From: Hyphomicrobiales bacterium
Lineage (GTDB): Bacteria > Pseudomonadota > Alphaproteobacteria > Rhizobiales > Rhizobiaceae
Reading direction: 5' to 3'
DNA: 64,000 nt
Assembly: GCA_900473205.1 (NCBI GenBank)
Contig: UCLB01000007.1
Location: 1 to 64,000, forward strand
Shown: in pieces, positions 1-8,502 of the stretch
How the letters are laid out: every line of letters begins with the position of its first letter
Position numbering within the stretch: the first letter of the stretch is position 1
The notes under the pieces: generated by a model
Database searches by the model: none
The model's input: only the letters and a program-made list of their open reading frames with translations
Told to the model about the DNA's origin: nothing
Position numbers and translations under genes: made by a program

Positions 1-956
1 GAGACGGCGCCCGCCCCGCCCGCCGTAACGTTGATGACGATATCGGCCAGCTTCAGCTGAAAGATGATGCGCAGAATGATAACGGTGATACTGACCGGCA
101 GCATCAGCGGAAAGGTGATTTCCTTGAAACTCTGCCAGCCGGAAGCGCCATCCACCTTCGCCGCCTCCTTGATTTCGGAAGGCAAAGCCTGAAGGCCTGC
201 CAGCAGCAGGATCATCATGAAGGGAATGGAGACCCAGGCATCCATGGCCATGATCGAAGTCCGCGCCAGCCATGGGGTCGAGAAGAATGCCGGATTGTCC
301 CAGCCCAGATGTCGCGCAAGCGTCGCCGCCGGGCCGAAACGATATTCCATCAGCGATTTGCCAATCATCCAGCTGACGGCAACGGGGCTCAGCATCAGCG
401 GCAGCAGAAACGCGACACGGAAGAATTTGCGCGCCCTGATCTCCGCGTTCAGCAGCAGTGCCAGCCCGAAGGCAATGGCATATTGCACCAGCACCGACAG
501 AACATAATAGACCATGTTCAGCAGCGCGTTCCAGAAGTAGCGATCCGCAAACAGCGTGCGCAGATTATCCAGCCCGTTGAAACGGCGGCCCGCCACCGCA
601 CTCAGATTCCAATCGGTAAAGGCGATATAGAGGCCAAAGACAGTGGGAAAAACCACCATGGCAACGGTAAAGAGAACGGCAGGCAGCACGAAAGCCGCCC
701 GCTGGCCCGCCTCCCCGCGGATCATCACTTGTGCTGCGCAAAGCGCCACCGCCCATATGATGTAAGCAAAGAGCAGCGGTCGCCAGCTGACGAAACCAAC
801 TGATGTAATGCCCGCTACGTCGGTTATCTGTACGAGAAGGACGCTAAAGAGCAGCACCGTCGCAGCCACCAGCAGCAGCTTTCCGCGCCGCGCGGAGCTG
901 CGCGGAACGATGGTCCGTTCCACAGGGCTGATGGTTTGCGTGATCGTATGCGACAT
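1..956 (-). CDS. ABC sugar transporter permease (MalF/UgpA type), 3' end cut by window edge
   Basis: This is an inner-membrane channel subunit of a sugar or polyol ABC importer. I translated the minus strand from the ATG at 956. The product has a hydrophobic N-terminal region, further membrane segments, and the permease EAA loop that contacts the ATPase (EIKEAAKVDGASGWQSFKE), followed by another hydrophobic segment before the window ends. About 318 codons are present and the C-terminus is missing. It is the third gene of a minus-strand operon, after the ATPase (3840-2779) and the binding protein (2718-1057). The spacer to the binding protein contains a perfect stem-loop at 999-1027. The family is secure; the substrate is unknown. 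Confidence 0.85.
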   Translation of the reverse strand, partial: MSHTITQTISPVERTIVPRSSARRGKLLLVAATVLLFSVLLVQITDVAGITSVGFVSWRPLLFAYIIWAVALCAAQVMIRGEAGQRAAFVLPAVLFTVAMVVFPTVFGLYIAFTDWNLSAVAGRRFNGLDNLRTLFADRYFWNALLNMVYYVLSVLVQYAIAFGLALLLNAEIRARKFFRVAFLLPLMLSPVAVSWMIGKSLMEYRFGPAATLARHLGWDNPAFFSTPWLARTSIMAMDAWVSIPFMMILLLAGLQALPSEIKEAAKVDGASGWQSFKEITFPLMLPVSITVIILRIIFQLKLADIVINVTAGGAGAV

Positions 957-998
957 GGGCAGACCTCTAGGCTGGTGAGCCGAATGGAAGACTTCGTG

Positions 999-1027
999 GT
1001 TCAGGCGGCAAACCCCGCCGCCTGAAC
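999..1027 (-). other. Intercistronic stem-loop after the binding-protein gene
   Basis: The arms GTTCAGGCGGC (999-1009) and GCCGCCTGAAC (1017-1027) are a perfect 11-bp inverted repeat with a 7-nt loop. No T-run follows on the minus strand. It sits between the binding-protein stop (1057) and the permease start (956), so it more likely protects the upstream mRNA or partly attenuates transcription than fully terminates it. Confidence 0.7.
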
Positions 1028-1056
1028 TATTGCAAACTAAAAGCCTGAACCGAGCA

Positions 1057-2718
1057 TCATGCCCCGAGCGAGGCCTTGTAGAGTGCAATCTGCTTGTCGC
1101 GCCCAAGCTGATCCGTCAGCTTTTCCCACGCGGCTGCGATAGCGTCCGCTCCGGCCTGAGCGCTGGCCTGCCCTGCAAACACCTTGGCAAGTTCGTCTTC
1201 CGCAATGCTGTAATATTGGAAGATACCGGGAATACGTGGCTCGATGGCAGCATTTGGGTGGTTGTAGGAGTTGGACTGCGAGGCGAGGTAGTTCGAGATA
1301 AACGCCTCGTCATAGCCCGCCGTCACCCATTCCTTGATGTCGAACTGGCTCTTGCGATAGCACTGGAAGCCGGATGGGTAGGCCGCCGTCCATAGCGCAA
1401 TGTCCTTGCCGCCTAGATGGGCCGCCGCACTCCAGGCCGCCTTCTTCTTTTTCTCATCGCTATCGACCCGCGACATGACGTAAACGCCCCAGCCGAGATA
1501 GGCCATATTCGGTGCATGGTTCGGGCCGCTGGCAAGCTTTTCCCATTTGCCGGTCTTCGAATTATAGACATCGTCAGAACCCGGCAGAATATCGAAGCCG
1601 ATGGTATCGCCCACGACAGAACTATCGCTTGTGCGTGCGGCAGCACCCACGTCACCCCACCACGAGACCATCGAGCCTGTTCCAGCCAGAAACTGCTGGA
1701 AAGCCGTGGTGCCGGGGTCGGCGTTCAACTGGTCACCCGCTTCCGATGGCAGCGCATCGATAACGTCCTGAATAGCGCGAACCCAGGCTGGGTTGTTGAT
1801 GCGCGGCTTCATCGTGTCAGCGTCGAACAGCCATGCCTTGTCATCCGGGTGTTTGGCATAGGCCGTTGCACGGCTGCCAAGAAAGTAGAAGCCGAAACCA
1901 CCCCAGGCCTTCGGCGCATCGAGATAGCCGATGGCATCCCCACCGGCGACAGTCTTGCCCTTAAGGAATTTGGTGACTTCCTGAACCTTCTGCCAGGTTT
2001 TCGGCACGCCCCACTCGCCCTCATGTCCCTCGTCCTTCCAGGCTTTGGCAAGGTCGGCATCGGTGAAGTAATCGGTGCGATAATTGAAGTTGTGGCAGTC
2101 GCCATCCACAGACACGCGGTAGGTCTTGCCATCCCAAGTCCCAACGGGCGCTTTCAGGTAATCGACATAGTCGTCCATGTCGATCTGGGCCTTGACCCAA
2201 TCCGGCATCTCAGAAGCCAGCCCCTTGCCGCAGACATCGCCCTCGAACGGCGCGCCCATTTCCAGAATGTCGAAATCGACCGTGCCGGTGGCGATGGCCT
2301 GTTGCAGACGCGGATTGTAATCTGCCTGCGCCAGATCGATCCAGGTGATCTTGGCGCCGGTATATTCCTCCCAAGGCTTCAGAAAGCCACGGAACAGAAC
2401 ATTGTGAAGGTTCTGGTTGTTGAGGCCCATGAAGGACAGTTCGACGCCGGCAAATTCGCCCTGCTTGACGCTCTTCTTCGTCGCTTCCAGGCACATCTCG
2501 CCAACCTTCTGCCAATCTGCATCGGTTGGAGAGCCCTTGCCGACGCCCGGCACCTGCAATATCTGCGTGCGCAAGGATGCGTCCTGCGCGTAAGCTGCTC
2601 CAAACGGACCCAGCATACTGCCTGCGGCGGCCACAGCACCAAGGCTTGCGCCCGTCTTCAAGATGGCACGGCGGCTCAAGCCGATCGCCATCATTCTCTC
2701 GAAATCACTGACTTTCAT
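1057..2718 (-). CDS. ABC transporter substrate-binding protein, family 1, Tat-exported
   Basis: This is a periplasmic solute receptor for the importer encoded around it. The 553-residue product starts with a Tat signal (SRRAILK at about residues 15-21, a hydrophobic stretch, and cleavage near AYAQ-DA). The body shows the extracellular solute-binding family 1 style, with a ligand-pocket region rich in W, Y and D. At about 550 residues it is clearly longer than the usual 400-440 for sugar receptors; the rhizobial glycerol receptor GlpV is of similar size, which is only a loose hint about ligand class. It lies between its ATPase (2779-3840) and permease (1-956). The substrate is not determined; the nearby FucU-type mutarotase favours a sugar. 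Confidence 0.85.
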   Translation of the reverse strand: MKVSDFERMMAIGLSRRAILKTGASLGAVAAAGSMLGPFGAAYAQDASLRTQILQVPGVGKGSPTDADWQKVGEMCLEATKKSVKQGEFAGVELSFMGLNNQNLHNVLFRGFLKPWEEYTGAKITWIDLAQADYNPRLQQAIATGTVDFDILEMGAPFEGDVCGKGLASEMPDWVKAQIDMDDYVDYLKAPVGTWDGKTYRVSVDGDCHNFNYRTDYFTDADLAKAWKDEGHEGEWGVPKTWQKVQEVTKFLKGKTVAGGDAIGYLDAPKAWGGFGFYFLGSRATAYAKHPDDKAWLFDADTMKPRINNPAWVRAIQDVIDALPSEAGDQLNADPGTTAFQQFLAGTGSMVSWWGDVGAAARTSDSSVVGDTIGFDILPGSDDVYNSKTGKWEKLASGPNHAPNMAYLGWGVYVMSRVDSDEKKKKAAWSAAAHLGGKDIALWTAAYPSGFQCYRKSQFDIKEWVTAGYDEAFISNYLASQSNSYNHPNAAIEPRIPGIFQYYSIAEDELAKVFAGQASAQAGADAIAAAWEKLTDQLGRDKQIALYKASLGA

Positions 2719-2778
2719 GCGGTTCTCCTCCCGTTGATTAGATATCGTCGCGTTTCTCCTCGTCGCGACGAAAAGATT

Positions 2779-3840
2779 TCACTCCAGCCTCAGCCCGCTT
2801 TCCCCATCGAAAAGATGGACCAGCGCAACATTCGGCGTCATCGCAATCGTGCCGCCCGCAGGCTCTTCCACGCGGTCGCGAAACACGCCGATGATCTTTT
2901 GCTGGCCGAGCTTGGCAAAAACTTGCGTTTCAGAGCCGGTGGATTCCACCACCGTTACCTGCGCGTTGACAGCACCGCCAAGCGTGAAATGCTCCGGCCG
3001 GATACCGTAAAAGGCAGACCTGCCATCCGAGCTGGCAGGCGCGCGTGACAGCGGCAGGTGAATGCCATCATCCGTCTCGAAATAGGGTTCAGCGGCACCG
3101 CGAATATGGCCCTTTATGAGGTTCATGGATGGAGAACCGATGAAACCGGCAACGAAAGTATTGGCAGGCTTATCATACAGCGTCAGCGGCGAGCCGATCT
3201 GCTCCACGCGCCCATCGCGCAGCACAACGATGCGGTCGGCCATGGTCATGGCCTCGACCTGATCATGCGTCACATAGATCATCGTCGTTGCCAAGCGACG
3301 CTGGAGTTCCTTGATCTCAGCCCGCATCTGCACACGCAGCTTCGCATCGAGGTTGGACAAAGGCTCATCGAACAGGAACACCTTGGGATCGCGCACAATC
3401 GCACGTCCCATCGCCACACGCTGGCGCTGGCCACCGGAAAGCTGGCGAGGGTAGCGGGCCAGATAAGGCGTAAGGTCAAGGATTTCAGCCGCTTTATGGA
3501 CGCGGGCGTCGATATCCGCCCTTGTTTCTCCACGCATTTTCAGCGCAAAGCCCATATTCTCGGCCACTGTCTTGTGCGGATAGAGCGCGTAACTCTGGAA
3601 CACCATGGCGATATCACGATCTTTCGGCGGCAGGTCGTTGACCACCTTTCCGTCAATCTGGATATCCCCGAAAGTGATCGGCTCAAGCCCCGCCACCATG
3701 CGCAGCAAGGTCGATTTTCCGCAGCCGGACGGCCCCACCAGAACGACGAATTCGCCGTCGGGTATTTCAACGGAAACGCCATGGATCACCGTCAGGCTTC
3801 CATAGGCTTTTCCGACATTGACGATGTTCATCGATGCCAA
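2779..3840 (-). CDS. ABC sugar importer ATPase (MalK/UgpC type)
   Basis: This is the cytoplasmic energy subunit of the sugar importer. Walker A (GPSGCGKST) is at about residues 36-44, followed by a Q-loop ([10 protein letters not shown]), signature LSGGQRQR, Walker [13 protein letters not shown] and switch His (VTHDQVEAM). A C-terminal TOBE/MOP-like regulatory region follows, giving 353 residues, normal for MalK-type proteins. I chose the TTG at 3840 because a GGAGGAG sequence sits 8 nt upstream on the minus strand; the ATG at 3831 is the alternative, and the longer frame from 3924 has no fitting ribosome site. It is the first gene of the minus-strand operon. The family is secure. Confidence 0.9.
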   Translation of the reverse strand: MASMNIVNVGKAYGSLTVIHGVSVEIPDGEFVVLVGPSGCGKSTLLRMVAGLEPITFGDIQIDGKVVNDLPPKDRDIAMVFQSYALYPHKTVAENMGFALKMRGETRADIDARVHKAAEILDLTPYLARYPRQLSGGQRQRVAMGRAIVRDPKVFLFDEPLSNLDAKLRVQMRAEIKELQRRLATTMIYVTHDQVEAMTMADRIVVLRDGRVEQIGSPLTLYDKPANTFVAGFIGSPSMNLIKGHIRGAAEPYFETDDGIHLPLSRAPASSDGRSAFYGIRPEHFTLGGAVNAQVTVVESTGSETQVFAKLGQQKIIGVFRDRVEEPAGGTIAMTPNVALVHLFDGESGLRLE

Positions 3841-4200
3841 AAGCTGTTCTCCTCCCACGGCGTCGCACTCCCCGCGACACTGCGCCTCCCTGCAAAATGG
3901 GCGAGTACAGCCCGCCAGCCGCACTCGCCATCATCATGTTATCCTTGGGAGGACGCATCCGTTCAGCGAACTTCACACATATTTGTATTTTTGTAAATTA
4001 TACTTTTGGTAACTTTTTGAGAATTCTTCAAGCCAGCCAGAAAGCCACAAGTTTATCAGCCGAAATCAAACAAAAATTTCGATTAAAACTCGCTATATCG
4101 CCATTCGCCCTGTCGCACTCTAGCGCAAAGCAATTGCGGACATTACAAATATGATATAGTTCGTGAAGAATAAGTCTGCAGTTCCTGGGAGGAGAAAGCA
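3841..4200. promoter_or_regulatory. Divergent promoter region between sugar ABC operon and fucU-like gene
   Basis: This 360-bp AT-rich region holds no convincing gene. It must carry promoters for both directions. An inverted repeat CGAAAT (4061-4066) / ATTTCG (4076-4081) with a 9-nt spacer resembles the TTTCG-type half-sites often bound by DeoR-family sugar regulators. No such regulator is encoded in the window, so it may lie beyond position 1. The ribosome site GGGAGGAG precedes the GTG start at 4201. Confidence 0.45.
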
Positions 4201-4641
4201 GTGCTCAAAGGGATCGACCCCATTATCAACGCGGAACTGATTCATGCCCTGATGTTGATGGGCCATGGCGATCAGTTGGTTTTATGCGATATCAATCATC
4301 CTGCACAAACCATCGCGCGTCAAACAACTTATGGCCGCCTGATTGATGTTTCCGGCTGCGGCCTGGAACGTGCCGCAGAAGCCATTTTAAAGCTTTTCCC
4401 GCTGGACACATTCGTCGATGCTCCAGTCAAACGCATGCAGATCGTCGGCGACCCTGACGGCCAAGTCCCGATTTTTTCGGCCATGCAGGCGGTCATCGAC
4501 CGTTCCGAGGGCCACCCTGTTTTGGTGGAGCCACTGGAACGCTTCGCGTTCTACGAAGCCGCCAAGAAATCCTTCGCAATCGTCAGAACCTCCGATCCCG
4601 GGCCATATGGCTGCTTCATTTTCAGCAAGGGCGTTTGCTAG
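4201..4641 (+). CDS. RbsD/FucU family sugar mutarotase
   Basis: The family interconverts anomers (or pyran and furan forms) of sugars such as fucose and ribose as they enter the cell. The 146-residue product matches FucU in length and motifs: an N-terminal LKGIDPIINAELIHAL segment followed by MGHGDQLVLCD with the catalytic-region His and Asp, and a C-terminal segment with VRTSDPGPYGCFIFSKGV. The start is a GTG with a strong GGGAGGAG site 6 nt upstream. It is a single-gene unit divergent from the sugar ABC operon, and probably serves the sugar imported by that system. The exact sugar is unknown. Confidence 0.88.
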   Translation: MLKGIDPIINAELIHALMLMGHGDQLVLCDINHPAQTIARQTTYGRLIDVSGCGLERAAEAILKLFPLDTFVDAPVKRMQIVGDPDGQVPIFSAMQAVIDRSEGHPVLVEPLERFAFYEAAKKSFAIVRTSDPGPYGCFIFSKGVC

Positions 4642-4680
4642 GGAGACCCGCCGCCCGAGTGGACGGCGCGATCATGTTAC

Positions 4681-4708
4681 CGCTGAGGAACAGGTAATGC
4701 CCTCAGCG
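4681..4708. terminator. Stem-loop between convergent genes
   Basis: CGCTGAGG (4681-4688) pairs perfectly with CCTCAGCG (4701-4708) around a 12-nt loop. It lies between the fucU-like stop (4641) and the convergent cupin stop (4751), where a shared terminator is expected. There is no long T-run, so termination is inferred from position and structure. Confidence 0.45.
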
Positions 4709-4750
4709 ACGCGAAGGTCACCACGAAGTTATTGGTACCCTTTCCCAAAA

Positions 4751-5098
4751 TCATGGTTTTGGGATAACGGTTGCGAGCTTGCGAAATGGCGAGAGGATTT
4801 CGAGACGGCTTGGCACGCCTTTGGCGATGCTGACAATCGAGCCTGGACCAATCTTCACCGGAACGGCGTCGGCCTGTGAATACATCGCCTCGCCCTCAAC
4901 CACGACAAAGGTTTCTTCAAGGTCTCGACCCGGATAGTTGTAGGTTCCGGGCTCCGCTTTCCAGATTGCGACGATAGTGCCGTTTTCAGTCTGGTCTTGC
5001 CATATATGTCGGCGGAACGAGCCGCTATTACGCCCCTCCGCCGGCATAGCCGGAACGAGGTCGACGTCGTCGGAAATATTGAAGATCGGCATCGTCAT
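4751..5098 (-). CDS. Small cupin-domain protein
   Basis: This 115-residue protein is a single cupin of the Cupin_3 (DUF861) type. The visible core is a W-x-AEPGTYNYPG turn followed by DLEETFVVVEGEA, then IGPGSIVSIAKGVPSRLEI, i.e. the two conserved cupin motifs. The start at 5098 has AAGGAG 6 nt upstream. It is the first gene of the minus-strand group that continues with the FAD oxidase at 5156-6481. A similar cupin (37141-37503) sits in another amine/amino acid catabolic operon in this window, so an accessory role in such pathways is plausible. The reaction is unknown. Confidence 0.8.
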   Translation of the reverse strand: MTMPIFNISDDVDLVPAMPAEGRNSGSFRRHIWQDQTENGTIVAIWKAEPGTYNYPGRDLEETFVVVEGEAMYSQADAVPVKIGPGSIVSIAKGVPSRLEILSPFRKLATVIPKP

Positions 5099-5155
5099 AG
5101 CATTCTCCTTGCTGTGGCTAAAAATGGTCGCATGGGCCTTACGGCATTGCGGGTA

Positions 5156-6481
5156 TCAAGCGTGGGGCGGCAGGTCTGCCCCTGAGAGTTTCGTGGATAT
5201 GTTGTCTCGCAGCCGGTAGTAGCGTAGCGCCATCGCGGGTGCGAAGCTCATGTAAAAGGGAGCGGCCTTCAACGGCTCCAACTTGAGCGCCAGTTCGTTT
5301 TCCGGCTTTCCAAGTGCCCATTCCGAAAGAATGGAACCAAGCATCGATCCGGTCGGCACACCGCGACCCGAAAGACCGGTCAACGCCACAACGCCCGGCG
5401 CCAGATCATATAGACGCGGAACGGTACGATATTGCATATCGAGTTCGCCGAACCAGAAATAGTCCCATCGAATTTCTTCTCGGAGTTGAGGATGCAGCCA
5501 TTTGAGACGTTCGCTCATAATCTGTTTTGTGTAGGCCATGTCCCTACCGCGGCGTCCCATGGGAAACATCGACGCAACAATCCTGCCTTCGGCATTGTAT
5601 TTGTAAACATAGATGTCACCACGGCCATCGTGGATCGTCGTGTTCTGCGGCAAGACGGTCCGGCGCGTCTCTTCTGACAAAACTTGCGTTGCTGCAACGA
5701 AGACACGCTGAATTTTGAAGGTCCGATCAAGTTTCGGCCAACCGCCGACGGTGTAGGCGCCTGTGGTAAAGATCACTTTCGACGCGACGACTTCTCCGCC
5801 ATCCGTCTTGACTTTCCAGCCTCCGCCCATCTCGCGCTCACAGCCCGTTACAGCAGAGTCAGTGAATATCCTGCCGCCCTCCTGAATGACGGCCCTGGCT
5901 AGACCGCGAGCATAACCAAGCGGATTGAGATGACCTGCCTCCTCGTGCAGCCAACCGCCGTGGAACCGGGGGCTGCCTGTCACCGCAGCCACCTCGTCGC
6001 GGTCTAGAAGCCGGGTTTTCGCGCCTGCCGCATTGTAGGTTTCGACTTTGCGCCTTATATCCGCCATTGCACCCTTGTGCGACGCGCCCATCACATAACC
6101 GTTCTGAACCCATTCGCAGTCGATCTGGTAATCACGGATCATGCTTGAGACACGGTCATTCGCCCGTGTCTGCCGTTCGATGAGCCGTTCCGCCCAAGGT
6201 TCTCCCAGCATCCTACGCAGCTCGGGAAGGCTGTAATGTGTAAAGGTTGGGGTGCAATGTCCGGCATTGCGGCCCGAACCGCCGAACCCGACCTCCTGCC
6301 GCTCCAGAAGCACGACATGGACACCGGCTTTTGCGAGTTCCAGTGCGGTTGTCAGACCGGTATAGCCCGCACCCACAATGCACACATCGGCCTGCACGCA
6401 ACCGGAGAGACGCTCCGTCTGCGGCGCGGAAGCTGCGGTTGCGTACCACAGTGTCACATCAAAAGGTGAGAACGAAACCAT
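5156..6481 (-). CDS. FAD-dependent amine oxidase, DAO fold (PuuB-like)
   Basis: This flavoenzyme likely oxidises an amine or secondary amino acid. The 441-residue product has the FAD dinucleotide-binding fingerprint ADVCIVGAGYTGLTTALELA at about residues 31-50, the VGFGGSGRNAGH segment typical of gamma-glutamylputrescine-oxidase-like DAO proteins, and a C-terminal GLSGRGVPTGSMLG region closing the FAD site. It is followed 12 nt later by the permease gene at 7384-6494 reading the same way; the importer genes lie upstream in transcription. Together they suggest import of a nitrogenous compound followed by oxidation. It resembles the oxidase at 41547-42824. Substrate not determined. Confidence 0.85.
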   Translation of the reverse strand: MVSFSPFDVTLWYATAASAPQTERLSGCVQADVCIVGAGYTGLTTALELAKAGVHVVLLERQEVGFGGSGRNAGHCTPTFTHYSLPELRRMLGEPWAERLIERQTRANDRVSSMIRDYQIDCEWVQNGYVMGASHKGAMADIRRKVETYNAAGAKTRLLDRDEVAAVTGSPRFHGGWLHEEAGHLNPLGYARGLARAVIQEGGRIFTDSAVTGCEREMGGGWKVKTDGGEVVASKVIFTTGAYTVGGWPKLDRTFKIQRVFVAATQVLSEETRRTVLPQNTTIHDGRGDIYVYKYNAEGRIVASMFPMGRRGRDMAYTKQIMSERLKWLHPQLREEIRWDYFWFGELDMQYRTVPRLYDLAPGVVALTGLSGRGVPTGSMLGSILSEWALGKPENELALKLEPLKAAPFYMSFAPAMALRYYRLRDNISTKLSGADLPPHA

Positions 6482-6493
6482 CCTGCGCCGTCC

Positions 6494-7384
6494 TCAGTTC
6501 AGATCACTGCGAGCATCAAGCGCATCACGCAGCCCATCGCCGATGAAGTTGAAACTGGTAACAGCAAGCGTGATGGCGACGCCTGGTACGATTGCCAGCC
6601 AAGGAGCCTTGTCGAGATACTGCTGGGCTCCATTCAGCATATTGCCCCAACTCGGCAGCGGCGGCTGGATACCGTAACCGAGGAAGCTGATATAGGCTTC
6701 CAGAAGAATGGCACGCGCTACCGTCAGCGTAGCAGCCACGATGATCGGGCCGACAGCATTCGGCAACAATTCCCGAAACATAATCCACCCATTGGGCAGG
6801 CCGAGCATCCGGGCAGCCATTACAAAGTCACGCTCGCGCAGCGACCGGACCTCGGCCTCAACCAGGCGGGCAATCTCCATCCAGCTCGTAACGGCAATGA
6901 TAAGCGTGATCATGAATGGACTTGGCTTGACGAATGCCGCAAGGGCTAGAAGTAGAAAAATGCTCGGGAAGGATAGAAAGGCATCGACGAAACGCATCAG
7001 TATCGTGCCGACGCGGCCGCCGTAATAGCCGGCGACGACACCGATGACTGTACCGATGAGAGTCGATAAAACCATGGCGAAGAAGCCGACGAGCAGCGAG
7101 ATACGACCGGCATTGAACAGTCGCGCCGCTATATCTCGCCCTAGCGGATCGGTACCGAATATATGATATCCCGTCAGAGGCGGCGCAAAACGCGCGCGTA
7201 GATCGATAAACAATTCGTCGTAAGGCAGCAGATATGGCCCTACGAAACAGGCGAAAATCATTATGGTGATCATGATGAGGCCAAGCACGGCCAGTTTGTG
7301 GCGGGCAAAACGACGTAGAGTGCGGTTCTGCCACCAGTGGAACCGAGGCGCAGCCTGCGAGGGACGGAGTGTTGCAGCGGACAT
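6494..7384 (-). CDS. Peptide/opine-type ABC permease (DppC/OppC family)
   Basis: This is the second membrane subunit of a peptide-type importer. The 296-residue product has an N-terminal hydrophobic anchor, the OppC N-terminal extension ending in IFGTDPLGRDIAARL, and the permease loop (EAEVRSLRERDFVMAARMLG). I chose the ATG at 7384 because GAAGGAAAG lies just upstream; an ATG nine codons earlier lacks a good site. The order on the minus strand is binding protein, DppB, DppC, then FAD oxidase. Family is secure; transported compound unknown. Confidence 0.9.
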   Translation of the reverse strand: MSAATLRPSQAAPRFHWWQNRTLRRFARHKLAVLGLIMITIMIFACFVGPYLLPYDELFIDLRARFAPPLTGYHIFGTDPLGRDIAARLFNAGRISLLVGFFAMVLSTLIGTVIGVVAGYYGGRVGTILMRFVDAFLSFPSIFLLLALAAFVKPSPFMITLIIAVTSWMEIARLVEAEVRSLRERDFVMAARMLGLPNGWIMFRELLPNAVGPIIVAATLTVARAILLEAYISFLGYGIQPPLPSWGNMLNGAQQYLDKAPWLAIVPGVAITLAVTSFNFIGDGLRDALDARSDLN

Positions 7385-7426
7385 GATCTTTCCTTCGGTT
7401 GATTGCGGCATTCGTAGGATCGGTCC

Positions 7427-8377
7427 TTATCCGAGGCGAATACGGGGATCGACGAGAGCGACCATCAGGTCAGCGAGCAAGCTGCCAAGCAGTACAAGGA
7501 TTGCGGAAAACATCAGAAGTCCCATGACTACCGGATAATCGTGATAGCCGAGGCTATCGAGGAACAGGCGGCCCATACCCGGCCACGTAAACACGGTCTC
7601 CGTAACGAGAGCGCCACCGAGGATCGTCGGAAGTTGGAGACCGGCAAGCGTGATCATCGGGAGAAGCGCATTACCGACAACGTGTTTCATTAAAACCCGG
7701 CGCGGGGTCAGCCCCTTGGCGCGGGCGGTACGGACGAAATCCTGATTGATGACATCCAGCGTCGCGGTCCGCATATAGCGGCTCCAGACGGCGATGTTGA
7801 CGAGGGCAAGCACGAGGCTCGGCATGATCAGGTGAACGGCGTAATCGTAAAACGACTGATCGCCAATCGTATACATGTTTCCCGCCGGCAGCCATTTTAG
7901 TCGCAGCGCAAAAACATAGATGGCAACGAGCCCGAACCAGAAGGTGGGAATGGAAAGTGCGACCATTGCACCGACCGTCGCGGTGTAATCGAACAGCGTG
8001 TAACGTTTGGTGGCTCCCTTGATGCCAAGCCAGGTGCCAACAAGGATCGATACGACAGTCGATGAGACCATCAACAGCAATGTCGCGAACAAATGCCCCG
8101 AGATGATATCGAGAACCGGGCGCTGGTCGCGATAGGATTTACCCCAATCTCCCTGAAGCAGGCGCCATGCCCACTCGAGATATTGGACAGGCAATGGACG
8201 ATCAAGGCCCATCTGGTGGGCGATGCGATCAAGCGCCTCCCGTGTCATGCCCGGCGTAAGGGCAAATTGCGATAAGGGCCCGCCGGGCGCGAGATTGAGG
8301 ACCGCAAAACCGATGATCGAAACAAGAAACAAGAGCACAAGGCTCTGCCATATCCTGTGAAGAAGAAAACTCAGCAT
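7427..8377 (-). CDS. Peptide/opine-type ABC permease (DppB/OppB family)
   Basis: This is the first membrane subunit of the same importer. The 316-residue protein starts with a membrane helix, has the DppB hallmark PGGPLSQF, and ends with membrane segments after the loop RTATLDVINQDFVRTARAKG, which contacts the ATPase. I chose the ATG at 8377 with GGAG seven nt upstream rather than the in-frame ATG at 8419. It follows the binding-protein gene (8503-10164) after a spacer that contains a strong stem-loop (8438-8462). Confidence 0.9.
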   Translation of the reverse strand: MLSFLLHRIWQSLVLLFLVSIIGFAVLNLAPGGPLSQFALTPGMTREALDRIAHQMGLDRPLPVQYLEWAWRLLQGDWGKSYRDQRPVLDIISGHLFATLLLMVSSTVVSILVGTWLGIKGATKRYTLFDYTATVGAMVALSIPTFWFGLVAIYVFALRLKWLPAGNMYTIGDQSFYDYAVHLIMPSLVLALVNIAVWSRYMRTATLDVINQDFVRTARAKGLTPRRVLMKHVVGNALLPMITLAGLQLPTILGGALVTETVFTWPGMGRLFLDSLGYHDYPVVMGLLMFSAILVLLGSLLADLMVALVDPRIRLG

Positions 8378-8437
8378 GATGAAACTCCAGGTCGCATCGC
8401 AGAAAGGAAAGCAGACCATCCACGAATAGCCGTTTGG

Positions 8438-8462
8438 GTGCCGGCTGCATTAAAGCCGGCAC
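8438..8462 (-). other. Intercistronic stem-loop after the binding-protein gene
   Basis: GTGCCGGCT (8438-8446) and AGCCGGCAC (8454-8462) form a perfect GC-rich 9-bp stem with a 7-nt loop, 41 nt after the binding-protein stop and before the dppB-like start. No T-run follows on the minus strand. A role in stabilising the binding-protein message or reducing readthrough into the permeases is inferred. Confidence 0.65.
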
Positions 8463-8502
8463 TTTCCACGTCGGTCAGGCTAGTGGCCCTGTATGGTCAG
8501 CT

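Noticed and set aside
1417-3048. Long open plus-strand frame (about 540 codons) opposite the binding-protein and ATPase genes
   Set aside because: It is antisense to two genes with clear families, its translation has no recognisable domain or ribosome site, and long antisense frames are common in GC-rich DNA.
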